Assembly: GCA_035256645.1 (NCBI GenBank)
Contig: DATEXU010000090.1
Span: 1 to 12,229, forward strand
Length of the DNA: 12,229 nucleotides
Source: G026625185 sp035256645
GTDB lineage: Bacteria; Desulfobacterota; WTBG01; JAGOGO01
Direction of reading: 5' to 3'
Part shown: positions 1 through 6,648 of the stretch, in pieces
How the letters are laid out: the number at the start of each line of letters is the position of its first letter
Numbering within the stretch: the stretch's first letter is position 1
Program-made: the position numbers and the translations under genes
Notes under the pieces: generated by a model
The model's input: the letters and a program-made list of their open reading frames with translations, nothing else
Database searches by the model: none
What the model was told of the DNA's origin: nothing

Positions 1-842
1 GGGAAAATTACCACTATTGTTCCTGAGCTCATCGTTTGAGCAACCTTCAAAGCCCCTGCCATAGCTGCTCCGCTACTCATTCCCGCAAAGATGCCTTCTT
101 CCACCGCCAACTCTCTGGCCATACTAAAGGCAGGTTCATCATCAATGATGATTCGTTCATCAAGTTTCTTGGGGTTAAAAATTTTAGGAACAATAGACTC
201 ATGCATATTTTTTAATCCTTGAATTCGATGGCCTAACGTTGGCTCAATTCCAATGATTTTTATTTTGGCATTAAATTCCTTCAACCTCTGTCCTGTTCCC
301 ATTAAGGTAGCGGTTGTTCCCATTCCTGCCACAAATACATCAATCTCCCCTTTCGTTTGTTCAATAATTTCCGGGCCGGTTCCTTCATAATGAGCTTTTA
401 CATTATTGGGGTTGGAATATTGGTCAGGCATATAATAAATATCAGGATGCGTTTCAAAAATCTGGTAGGCCCGCCGAATCGCACCATCAACCCCTTGATT
501 TGCTGGACTAAGGTCAATTTCGGTGCCAAAGGCCTCCAAAATCCTTCTCCTTTCTTCGCTTACACATGCGGGCATAACCAGTTTTGCTTTGTATCCTTTG
601 GCGGCCGCAACCATGGCCAGACCAATGCCCGTATTTCCTGAGGTTGGCTCCAATATAATTTTATCCCTTGTGAGTTCGCCACTCTTTTCCGCTTCTTCTA
701 CCATAAATAAGGCTGGCCGGTCTTTGACGGAACCCCCCGGATTCGACCCCTCCAGTTTAGCCAAAATTCTCACATTCTTGTGGGGATTGATTTTATTAAT
801 TTCAACCAGCGGGGTTTTCCCAATTAACTTTAAAATACTCAT
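1..842 (-). CDS. cysM: Cysteine synthase, CysM-like (C-terminus beyond window)
   Basis: PLP-dependent beta-replacement enzyme that makes cysteine from O-acetylserine (or a related activated serine) and a sulfur donor in the cytoplasm. I translated the minus strand from ATG at 842; 280 residues are visible with no stop before the left edge. The PLP lysine is in NPGGSVKDR (K40). The substrate loop is PTSGNTG (66-72), the phosphate-binding loop is MGTTATLMG (174-182), and MSSGAA lies near 255-260. The MGTT form of the glycine loop, in place of GTGGT, is closer to CysM than CysK as I remember the families. The start is the first in-frame ATG after an AT-rich leader; an upstream ATG is out of frame and stops at once. 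A weak AGGT lies about 12 nt upstream. It is divergent from rplM. Cystathionine beta-synthase is less likely because there is no N-terminal extension, but the C-terminus cannot be checked. Confidence 0.9.
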   Translation of the reverse strand, partial: MSILKLIGKTPLVEINKINPHKNVRILAKLEGSNPGGSVKDRPALFMVEEAEKSGELTRDKIILEPTSGNTGIGLAMVAAAKGYKAKLVMPACVSEERRRILEAFGTEIDLSPANQGVDGAIRRAYQIFETHPDIYYMPDQYSNPNNVKAHYEGTGPEIIEQTKGEIDVFVAGMGTTATLMGTGQRLKEFNAKIKIIGIEPTLGHRIQGLKNMHESIVPKIFNPKKLDERIIIDDEPAFSMARELAVEEGIFAGMSSGAAMAGALKVAQTMSSGTIVVIF

Positions 843-904
843 TTTTTCATCATACCTATCGTTTGATATTTTTTTATTAAATCTCTGGATTTCAGAATTA
901 CTTT

Positions 905-933
905 TTTATAAAATATGCTAAAAAACTATACAA
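905..933 (-). promoter_or_regulatory. Candidate sigma70-type promoter for the cysteine synthase gene
   Basis: Read on the minus strand, TTGTAT (928-933) and TATAAA (905-910) are separated by exactly 17 bases, about 60 nt upstream of the cysM-like ATG. The -10 matches consensus at 5 of 6 positions and the -35 at only 3 of 6. The region is very AT-rich, so chance matches are easy. Confidence 0.3.
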
Positions 934-990
934 AAAACCAAATAAAATAACAAAATATTTCTTTCTTGCGTTAACTTTTGTAAATTTTTC

Positions 991-1019
991 TTGACAAATC
1001 AAGTAAGTTGTAGCATAAA
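991..1019 (+). promoter_or_regulatory. Promoter of the rplM-rpsI operon
   Basis: A perfect -35 hexamer TTGACA (991-996), a 17-base spacer and CATAAA (1014-1019, 4 of 6) fit a sigma70-type promoter. Transcription would start near 1026, leaving a leader of about 30 nt before the rplM ATG at 1056. An AAGGA ribosome-binding site lies at 1041-1045, ten bases before the ATG. Confidence 0.6.
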
Positions 1020-1055
1020 AATACATTTCTATTAAAATTTAAGGATAAAGAAATT

Positions 1056-1484
1056 ATGGTAACTACACAGCCTACAAAAGATCAGATTGAAAAAGATTGG
1101 TTATTGGTTGACGCGGAGAATAAAATACTGGGGAGATTGGCAAGCAAAATCGCCTCAATTTTAAAGGGGAAAAACAAACCCATTTTTACTCCCTATTTAG
1201 ATACCGGTGACTTTGTAGTCGTAATTAATGCCAAAAAAATAAAATTGACGGGGAGAAAACTTAACGATAAAGTTTATTATCACTATTCCGGTTATCCCGG
1301 TGGAATGAAGTCAATAACACCGAAAGATCTTCTTCAAAAAAAACCAGAAGAAGTAATCCGCAAGGCAGTCTGGGGAATGTTGCCAAAAAATAGTTTGGGA
1401 AGGCAGATGTTGACAAAACTGAAGGTTTATCCCGGCAAAACGCATCCCCATCAGGCTCAACAGCCAAAAACGATTGAACTTTAA
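1056..1484 (+). CDS. rplM: 50S ribosomal protein L13 (uL13)
   Basis: Structural protein of the large ribosomal subunit and an early assembly protein that binds 23S rRNA. The 142-residue product has the usual bacterial L13 length. Recognisable family segments are WLLVDAENKILGRLAS near the N-terminus, the central HYSGYPGGMK, then VWGMLPKNSLGRQM and the C-terminal KVYPGKTHPHQAQQP. The ATG at 1056 has AAGGA ten bases upstream and starts close to the conserved core. rpsI follows after 16 nt, the near-universal bacterial L13-S9 pairing, so the two are co-transcribed. No frameshift or unusual residue was seen. Confidence 0.98.
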   Translation: MVTTQPTKDQIEKDWLLVDAENKILGRLASKIASILKGKNKPIFTPYLDTGDFVVVINAKKIKLTGRKLNDKVYYHYSGYPGGMKSITPKDLLQKKPEEVIRKAVWGMLPKNSLGRQMLTKLKVYPGKTHPHQAQQPKTIEL

Positions 1485-1500
1485 TTTTTGAGGTAATAAA

Positions 1501-1890
1501 TTGGAAAATTATTTTTATGCCACAGGCAAAAGGAAGTGCGCTATTGCTCGAGTTTGGCTCCAGGAGGGAGAAGGAAAATTCCTCATCAATAAATGTCCAT
1601 TGGAGGAATATTTTCCTCGAGAAACCTCACGAATGATAATTAAACAGCCTTTCGAGCTCACCAACACCCTGGGAAAATACGATGTTAAAGTTAACGTATT
1701 GGGGGGGGGTATATCTGGTCAGGCTGGAGCCATTAAACACGGAATTGCCAAAGCTCTTCTCGAGGTCAACCAAGGTTTTCGGAATGTCTTAAAGAAAGTA
1801 GGGTTTTTGACTCGGGATGCTCGCATTAAAGAGCGGAAAAAGTACGGCCGGAAAAAGGCCCGAAAGCGTTTTCAATTCTCAAAACGATAA
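1501..1890 (+). CDS. rpsI: 30S ribosomal protein S9 (uS9)
   Basis: Small-subunit protein whose C-terminal tail reaches the P-site tRNA. The 129-residue product has YATGKRKCAIARVWL at the N-terminus, GGGISGQAGAIKHGIAKAL in the middle and the basic tail ending FQFSKR. That final SKR is the conserved S9 end. Translation starts at TTG (1501): no in-frame ATG lies near the conserved start, and GAGGT (1490-1494) sits six bases upstream, a good ribosome-binding site. A run of nine G residues (1701-1709) falls inside the codons of the conserved LGGG segment. The reading frame is intact across it. It is the second gene of the rplM operon and is followed by an intrinsic terminator. Confidence 0.98.
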   Translation: MENYFYATGKRKCAIARVWLQEGEGKFLINKCPLEEYFPRETSRMIIKQPFELTNTLGKYDVKVNVLGGGISGQAGAIKHGIAKALLEVNQGFRNVLKKVGFLTRDARIKERKKYGRKKARKRFQFSKR

Positions 1891-1897
1891 GGGGCTG

Positions 1898-2053
1898 TTA
1901 TTTCTTAAATTTGCCCTTGACAAAAGGAAGGTCTTCAGCCTTCCTTTTTTTTGCAAATCTTTTAACTCTTTTCTTCTGTAGCTTTTTTTTCGTATTTTTT
2001 AAAGCCTTGGCCTTACCTTGTCTGTTTTTGGGGAGTGTGGTATTAAGTTTCAT
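1898..2053 (-). CDS. Doubtful 51-aa highly basic ORF antisense to the rpsI terminator
   Basis: Minus-strand ATG (2051-2053) to TAA (1898-1900) encodes 51 residues, starting MKLNTTLPKNRQGKAK and ending PFVKGKFKK. About half of the residues are Lys or Arg, reminiscent of a small ribosomal or nucleic-acid-binding protein, but I recognise no family. Against it: AAA/AAG codons follow automatically from an A-rich strand, there is no convincing Shine-Dalgarno, and the ORF spans the rpsI terminator hairpin. Its 3' end stops 8 bases short of the rpsI stop codon on the other strand. Probably chance, recorded because it is intact and compact. Confidence 0.2.
   Translation of the reverse strand: MKLNTTLPKNRQGKAKALKNTKKKLQKKRVKRFAKKRKAEDLPFVKGKFKK
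1922..1952 (+). terminator. Intrinsic terminator of rplM-rpsI
   Basis: AAAAGGAAGG (1922-1931), a seven-base loop TCTTCAG, then CCTTCCTTTT running into a total of eight T (1945-1952). The 10-bp stem plus U-tract is a classic rho-independent terminator 31 nt after the rpsI stop. On the minus strand the same hairpin is followed by only four T, so it would be weaker in that direction. Confidence 0.9.
2018..2046 (+). promoter_or_regulatory. Candidate promoter for rlpA
   Basis: TTGTCT (2018-2023) and TATTAA (2041-2046) are 17 bases apart, each matching the sigma70 consensus at 4 of 6 positions. The start of transcription would be near 2053, a 28-nt leader before the rlpA TTG codon. The placement makes sense because the previous operon has just been terminated. 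Confidence 0.35.
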
Positions 2054-2080
2054 GGGAATTAACCAAAAGAGAAAAAGGCA

Positions 2081-2818
2081 TTGAAGTTAAAATTATCTTT
2101 ATCAATCTTTTTTATTTTTTTTGCTTTATTGATAAGTTGCACTCACGCCCCACCCCCTTCACCAAAAGCAGAAAAAATACCACCTCTTTCACGAGCAAAA
2201 AAAAAGCAACCCCCTTATATGGTTGGCGGAAAAATTTATTATCCCCTTGGGGAAGTAAAAGATTATAGGGAGCAAGGGGTTGCTTCCTGGTATGGGGAAG
2301 AATTTCACCGGAAAAAAACATCCAGTGGTGAAACATATGACATGTACGGATATACCGCCGCTCATAGAATCCTTCCTTTTGGAACTAAAGTCCAAGTTAC
2401 AAATCTACAAAACGGAAAAAAAACTGTGGTGGTTATCAATGACCGCGGACCGTTTGCCAAAGATCGGATTCTTGATCTTTCCTATTGTTGTGCAAAAGAA
2501 ATTGGCCTCATTGGGCCAGGAACTGCTTCCGTGGCGCTGGAAGTCGTTGGGTTTAGTGATAACGCGACATCGTCTGATTGGAACGGGGTTTTCACGGTTC
2601 AGATCGGATCGTTTAAAGAACAAAAGAATGCGCTTCGCTTAAAAGAAAAAATTTTCCTTTTTAATTCTTCTACCCACATAAACACCTACGAAACCCATGA
2701 GGGCGCGGTTTTTTATCAAGTCAGGGTTGGAAAATATAATAACCTCGAAGAGACTATCCAAGCCCAAAGGGAATTAGAATCAAGAGGGTTTCAGGATACC
2801 TTTATAGTTGCCGAATAA
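2081..2818 (+). CDS. rlpA: RlpA-like septal lipoprotein (DPBB + SPOR domains)
   Basis: Predicted lipoprotein of the RlpA family, which acts at the septum or lateral wall; in Pseudomonas it is a lytic transglycosylase for peptidoglycan lacking stem peptides. The 245-aa product has a lipoprotein signal peptide (1-19) with lipobox LISC and Cys20, then a Pro/Lys-rich linker (21-60). The double-psi beta-barrel (about 65-158) contains GVASWYG, YTAAHRILPFGT and VVINDRGPF. E84, D87 and H95 sit where the Pseudomonas catalytic E, D and H occur. A C-terminal SPOR domain (about 169-245, starting VFTVQIGSF) would bind denuded glycan at division sites. The start is TTG: an in-frame stop lies seven codons upstream and the next ATG would delete the signal peptide. 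The ribosome-binding site is poor (AAAAGG only two bases away). No rodA or dacA is adjacent. Confidence 0.93.
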   Translation: MKLKLSLSIFFIFFALLISCTHAPPPSPKAEKIPPLSRAKKKQPPYMVGGKIYYPLGEVKDYREQGVASWYGEEFHRKKTSSGETYDMYGYTAAHRILPFGTKVQVTNLQNGKKTVVVINDRGPFAKDRILDLSYCCAKEIGLIGPGTASVALEVVGFSDNATSSDWNGVFTVQIGSFKEQKNALRLKEKIFLFNSSTHINTYETHEGAVFYQVRVGKYNNLEETIQAQRELESRGFQDTFIVAE

Positions 2819-2844
2819 CTGAAAGATGGTGAGAACTATTTTCC

Positions 2845-2874
2845 TTGAATAAAAATTTAAAGTTAGCATATAGT
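2845..2874 (+). promoter_or_regulatory. Candidate promoter for the EamA-lipoprotein pair
   Basis: TTGAAT (2845-2850, 4 of 6) and TATAGT (2869-2874, 5 of 6) are separated by 18 bases in the 125-nt gap after rlpA. The leader to the ATG at 2944 would be about 60 nt. No terminator was seen after rlpA, so read-through is also possible. Confidence 0.35.
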
Positions 2875-2943
2875 CTTTCAGCACTATGAGATGTGTTGCG
2901 CTAAGGGCACGCGGAAATTTTTTATTAAAAGTTCAAAAGTGCT

Positions 2944-3372
2944 ATGTCATATCAAGTATTCGGATTGATAATATTATCTGTCTTTTTTTGGGGACTGACT
3001 CCGATTGTGGAAAAAACCGGCTTTTCGCACGCGCAGATTGATCCCCTTATTGCCCTTACGATCCGTAGTTTCGCCACTATGTTAGGTCTGGTGATAATAA
3101 TTTTGGGAATGGGGAAAACCCAGGCTTTAATTGACGTGAATCCTAAGGCTGCTTTTTACTTTGCAATGAGCGGCTTGCTGGCCGGACTTTTGGGAACCTG
3201 GACTTATTTGGCTGCCTTAAGGCTATGCGAGGCTTCACGGGTTGTTCCTATTTCGGCAACATATCCTTTAGTAACCAGCCTTTTAAGTTTTTTTATCCTC
3301 AAAGAGGATTTTTCTTTAACACGGGTGTTGGGAACTATCCTCATCGTTGGAGGTATCTGGCTAATCAAATAG
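2944..3372 (+). CDS. EamA/DMT-family membrane protein, single-domain
   Basis: Small inner-membrane protein of the drug/metabolite transporter superfamily; the substrate cannot be told from sequence. The 142 residues hold about five hydrophobic segments (roughly 5-23, 36-56, 68-92, 96-118, 124-141). The family signature near the end of the EamA repeat is present: PISATYPLVTSLLSFFILKE followed by TRVLGTILIVGGIWL. Most DMT exporters have two EamA repeats and about 300 residues. This has one, so it would need to dimerise, as single-repeat members are thought to do. No sign of truncation is seen: it has a clean start and stop. No clear Shine-Dalgarno precedes ATG 2944. The next gene begins 14 nt downstream, probably in the same transcript. 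Confidence 0.88.
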   Translation: MSYQVFGLIILSVFFWGLTPIVEKTGFSHAQIDPLIALTIRSFATMLGLVIIILGMGKTQALIDVNPKAAFYFAMSGLLAGLLGTWTYLAALRLCEASRVVPISATYPLVTSLLSFFILKEDFSLTRVLGTILIVGGIWLIK

Positions 3373-3386
3373 AAGGGGTTAACGTT

Positions 3387-3893
3387 ATGAAGAAAAACTT
3401 TTTTTCCACCCTGCCTCGTCCATTAAGAAGACTGGCGGTAACTATTAGTTTCCTCGGAATAATATCTTTGTTTCTCATGAGCGGAGGATGCGGAAAAAAA
3501 ATTTACACCCCCCCTGATAACGAGGTAAAGAGCCACATTATTCTCATCAATGAAATTTATGCCCCGGGCTTCTATGTTGAAGTTGATGGTGGGGATGCCG
3601 GATTTTTGCAAAAAGAGCTGGACATTAGAGTTAAACCCGGTGACCATAAATTGAAAGTGTTTAATAAAGAAACCTCACTCTCGCTCTTAAAAGAAATGCA
3701 GGAAACTACCACTCACCAGTTTGACCTGAAGGTTAAAGTGGGTGAAGGAGAAGCTAAAGAAATAGTGCTTTCCTGGGAAGATAAGGGTTATTCCAAAGAG
3801 GTAAGAAAGGGGTTGCGTCCTACGGAAAAAGAAAAAGGAGAGAAGGATAAGAAAAAAGAGCGTTCAAATCCCTCATCTGGAATGCCTTATTAA
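3387..3893 (+). CDS. Predicted lipoprotein with PEGA-like region, function unknown
   Basis: 168-residue secreted protein of unknown function. I chose ATG 3387 because GAAGGGG lies about nine bases upstream and the product then has a basic n-region, a hydrophobic core (about 16-31) and a Cys at 35 in MSGGCGKK. That suggests a lipoprotein, though the lipobox is imperfect because Ser rather than Leu is at -3. Residues about 58-130 look all-beta. FYVEVDGGDAG followed by VKPGDHKLKVF resembles the beta-hairpin pattern of PEGA domains (V-DG...G...PG.H.L.V); this is by eye only. The C-terminus (about 138-163) is a hydrophilic run of Lys and Glu, probably disordered. It lies 14 nt after the EamA gene and converges on the GAF-ATPase gene. 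A longer in-frame ORF beginning at 3225 is not preferred because it would overlap the EamA gene heavily. Confidence 0.8.
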   Translation: MKKNFFSTLPRPLRRLAVTISFLGIISLFLMSGGCGKKIYTPPDNEVKSHIILINEIYAPGFYVEVDGGDAGFLQKELDIRVKPGDHKLKVFNKETSLSLLKEMQETTTHQFDLKVKVGEGEAKEIVLSWEDKGYSKEVRKGLRPTEKEKGEKDKKKERSNPSSGMPY

Positions 3894-3904
3894 ACCCCAA
3901 CAAT

Positions 3905-3931
3905 AAATAGGAAGGGATTCTTCCCTTATTT
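3905..3931. terminator. Possible weak bidirectional terminator between convergent genes
   Basis: AAATAGGAAG (3905-3914) can pair with CTTCC (3920-3924) and TATTT (3927-3931), with a five-base loop and a two-base bulge. It lies between the lipoprotein stop (3893) and the ATPase stop (3926-3928), which is where a shared terminator would be expected. Neither strand has a proper U-tract after it, so this is tentative. Confidence 0.25.
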
Positions 3932-6313
3932 CATAATACACACCCGCCGTACTTGTTCCAGGGTGGTATTGCCTTTCAAGACTTTCATTATCCCGTCTTG
4001 AAGCAAGGTGGTCATTCCTTCTTCAATAGCTTGTTTGCGGAGCTCGGGCACAGAGGCTTTTTGCACTATGAGTCGTTTTATCTCGTCAGTTCCCTCTAAA
4101 AGCTCGTGAAGGGCGGTCCGGCCTTTTAATCCGGAGCGGCTGCAGGCTGAACAACCCTTTCCCCGGTAAAGAACAAATTTATCACTAAAAGTAATCCCAA
4201 GTTTTTCAAAATCACTCTCCCCATATTCCCTAACCATTACTTCAAAGTCCTTCTGAGAAGGGTGATAGGATTCTTTACATTCCGGGCAAATTGTTCTTAC
4301 TAAACGCTGGGCCAAAATGCCTAAAAGGGCATCCGCAAAATTAAAAGGATCAAGACCCATATCAATGAGGCGACTAATTGTTTCCGGAGCGCTATTAGTA
4401 TGGAGGGTGCTGAAGACTAAATGACCAGTAAGCGAGGCTTCAATACCAATGTTTGCTGTCTCTGAATCTCGCATTTCCCCCACCATAATAACATCCGGAT
4501 CCGCGCGGAGAAATGCCCGCATAGCAGTGGCAAAGTCATATCTATGTCCATCCTGGGTTTTAATATTAGGGTTTATTTGAACCTGACGTAAGCGGTATTG
4601 GGTGATTTCCACCGGATCTTCTGCTGTCCAGATTTTTCGTTCAACCTTATTAATATATCCCAGGATCGAATGGAGCGTAGTGGTTTTCCCTGATCCGGTG
4701 GGTCCGACACAAAGGATTAAGCCATACGGGCGATCAGCGATTTTTTTAAATATCGTCAGGTTCCTTTCTGAAAAATTCATCTTATCAACCGGAAGCGGCT
4801 CTCCCGCTGTTAAAATCCTTAAAACCATATCTTCATTGCCTCCGGCCGTAGGAACCGTAGCTACCCGGAGTTCAATATCTTTGTGTTTATATCTCATCCT
4901 TATTTTCCCATCCTGGGGGAGGCGCTTTTCTTCGATGCGGAGCCGGGCCATGATTTTTAATCGGGAGATAAGGGCATTGCTATGGCTTTGGGGGACTTCC
5001 AAATATTTAAAACAGACTCCGTCCCGACGAAACCGGATTTCCGTATCCTTCCTTCCGAAGTAAGGTTCGATGTGGATGTCCGAAACCCCCTGATTATAGC
5101 CGTCAATAATAATCTTATTGGCTAACTGGACTACTTTACTGTCAGATTCCTTCACCTCATCAAACGATTCTTGAGTGTCTTCATCGGTCTCAATACCTTC
5201 TTCCATTTCACCAATAAGGTCTTGGATATCGACACTTTCAACTTGCACCGTCCCTCCACCCCACGTTGGTGCTTCTTCTTTTACGCTTTCTTTTACGGTT
5301 TGAGTGGCGCTATTGATAAACTGGATAATATCTTCAGGCAGAGAGACCCAGTATTCAACCTTTTTAGCCCTGGCATAGTTAAACTTCACCCACTGCTCGA
5401 TCGCATCTCGTTTCTGGATGTCATGGGGATCATCAATAAGAACAATCAGATTGCTCCCCTCCTCTTTCAATGGCATCCAAAGGCTTTTCTTCATAAAATC
5501 AGCCTTTAGCTTTCGAACAATGTCTCGGTTAACAATAATTGTGGTGTCAAACTCCTGGTATTTAAACCCATAAAACTCACTGAAGCTCTTGCCGATATCT
5601 TGTTTGGAAATTTTGTAAGAATTTATGAGAAATTTAATGATATCCCCTTTGGTCTCCCGAGCTCGGATAGAGACGTCATCTAATTCTTTCTGGGACAGAA
5701 TATTATTGGTAAGCAGATAATCAAATTTGGTGGGTTTCTTTCTTGCTTTTTGAAGCTGATTGTAAAAGACCAGTCCTAAAACATCTGCCATCTCGGCTAC
5801 ATTTTCCTGGTCTTCCTGAGCAAAAGCATTGCCTGTTTTCTTGTTTAAAAGTTGGATAACCCCCATTAAATATTTCTCATAAAGAAATGGGGCCGCAAGC
5901 ACCTGTCGGGTCTTGAAACCGGTCTTTAAATCCCAACTTTTATCAAATCGTAGCTCCGGAGAATACCCGGATAGTTCTTTATCATCATACGCGTTGCTTA
6001 TACTGACTATTTTTCCGGTAGAAGCGCAATACCCGGCAATACTTGACCGATTGATCGGAAGGCGAATTTCTGTTGCCTCATTTCCCTCTTTAATTTTTGA
6101 ATAGATTTCTTTTTTTGCATGATCAACCGCATAGATGGTAATCCTCTCCACATCAAAGAGGGCAATAATATTATCTTTTAAATTTATCAAAATATCATCA
6201 ATATTTTCAGCAGCGTGGAGTTGGCGGGTGATGCTTTTCAAGCCTTCGTTATAAGCGATCAGGGACCGGAGTTTTTCTAATTCTGCGACGTTGTTACCTT
6301 TGGTCAAGGCCAT
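3926..6313 (-). CDS. GAF domain-containing GspE/PilB-family secretion/pilus ATPase
   Basis: Hexameric AAA-like ATPase family that powers type IV pilus extension (PilB) or type II secretion (GspE) at the cytoplasmic face of the inner membrane. Domains in the 795-aa product: an N-terminal GAF sensor (about 35-188, with CASTGKIVSISNA and VLAAPFL); a T2SSE-N/MshEN-like helical region (about 195-335); an acidic linker (about 340-390); and the ATPase core (390-795). Core motifs are Walker A GPTGSGKTT (537-545), Asp box TAEDPVE (563-569), Walker B DPDVIMVGEMRD (605-616), His box TGHLVFSTLHT (629-639), and zinc-type cysteines C676/C679 and C721/C724. The zinc motif favours PilB/GspE over PilT. The start at ATG 6313 has GGAGT seven bases upstream. 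Ordinary family members are about 500-570 residues; the GAF domain explains the excess. No pilC, pilT or gsp gene is adjacent, so pilus versus secretion is unresolved. Confidence 0.94.
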   Translation of the reverse strand: MALTKGNNVAELEKLRSLIAYNEGLKSITRQLHAAENIDDILINLKDNIIALFDVERITIYAVDHAKKEIYSKIKEGNEATEIRLPINRSSIAGYCASTGKIVSISNAYDDKELSGYSPELRFDKSWDLKTGFKTRQVLAAPFLYEKYLMGVIQLLNKKTGNAFAQEDQENVAEMADVLGLVFYNQLQKARKKPTKFDYLLTNNILSQKELDDVSIRARETKGDIIKFLINSYKISKQDIGKSFSEFYGFKYQEFDTTIIVNRDIVRKLKADFMKKSLWMPLKEEGSNLIVLIDDPHDIQKRDAIEQWVKFNYARAKKVEYWVSLPEDIIQFINSATQTVKESVKEEAPTWGGGTVQVESVDIQDLIGEMEEGIETDEDTQESFDEVKESDSKVVQLANKIIIDGYNQGVSDIHIEPYFGRKDTEIRFRRDGVCFKYLEVPQSHSNALISRLKIMARLRIEEKRLPQDGKIRMRYKHKDIELRVATVPTAGGNEDMVLRILTAGEPLPVDKMNFSERNLTIFKKIADRPYGLILCVGPTGSGKTTTLHSILGYINKVERKIWTAEDPVEITQYRLRQVQINPNIKTQDGHRYDFATAMRAFLRADPDVIMVGEMRDSETANIGIEASLTGHLVFSTLHTNSAPETISRLIDMGLDPFNFADALLGILAQRLVRTICPECKESYHPSQKDFEVMVREYGESDFEKLGITFSDKFVLYRGKGCSACSRSGLKGRTALHELLEGTDEIKRLIVQKASVPELRKQAIEEGMTTLLQDGIMKVLKGNTTLEQVRRVCIMK

Positions 6314-6375
6314 TTCTGATACTCCTTTTTTGCCCGCTGGTTTGTTTAATGAACATTGTTTTTTAATTATATTAA

Positions 6376-6404
6376 CTTATAACCCATCTAAATTCCTAAG
6401 TCAA
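6376..6404 (-). promoter_or_regulatory. Promoter of the GAF-ATPase gene
   Basis: On the minus strand TTGACT (6399-6404) and TATAAG (6376-6381) each match sigma70 consensus at 5 of 6 positions with an exact 17-base spacer. Transcription would begin near 6369, about 55 nt before the ATG. This is the best promoter match on the minus strand of the window. Confidence 0.6.
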
Positions 6405-6648
6405 TTCATACCTCTATAAGGTGATAGGCTGGGCGGGCATTAAAAATATTTATTAAATCAGCATGTTAAATTCATAAAAAAAATAGAAAACCCTTCCTTT
6501 GCATGGTTTCAGTCATCCTGAGTCCAATGAACAACTTGAAAAATATCGCTTATCGTCAGAAAGAGAAAAAGTCCTCGCCTTAACAGCAGAATTTTAGTAT
6601 ATAAGGTAAAATAAAAAAATGGTTCCTGCATCAGGGGAGACAAAGAAA
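6405..6648. other. Intergenic region before the epimerase pair, no gene seen
   Basis: Together with 6314-6404 this makes a gap of about 335 nt between divergent genes. It is AT-rich, with an A-run around 6477-6485. On the plus strand TATATAAGG near 6598-6606 could be a -10, but no matching -35 was found. A short open frame (about 6498-6599, TTG start, ends LALTAEF) has no ribosome-binding site and I do not call it a gene. No tRNA, riboswitch or clear hairpin was recognised. Confidence 0.5.

Noticed and set aside
1701..1709. Run of nine G in rpsI as a possible phase-variable tract or sequencing frameshift
   Set aside because: It encodes the conserved glycine-rich segment, the frame is intact on both sides, and phase variation of an essential ribosomal gene is implausible.
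2819..2881. Inverted repeat CTGAAAGA / TCTTTCAG flanking the rlpA-EamA gap
   Set aside because: Only 8 bp with a 47-base loop and no T-tract at its end; not a credible terminator or operator without conservation.
4602..5063. 153-codon plus-strand open frame inside the ATPase gene
   Set aside because: Shadow of the conserved minus-strand ATPase core; no domain signature, and the minus strand carries Walker A and Asp-box motifs here.
6331..6439. TGCCCGC and GCGGGCA inverted halves in the gap upstream of the GAF-ATPase
   Set aside because: Seven bases separated by about 95 nt; too weak and too far apart to claim.
6498..6599. Short plus-strand open frame in the intergenic gap, natural-looking peptide ending LALTAEF
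   Set aside because: About 33 codons, TTG start, no ribosome-binding site, a stop just upstream and no recognisable family. It could be a decayed gene end but chance is as likely.
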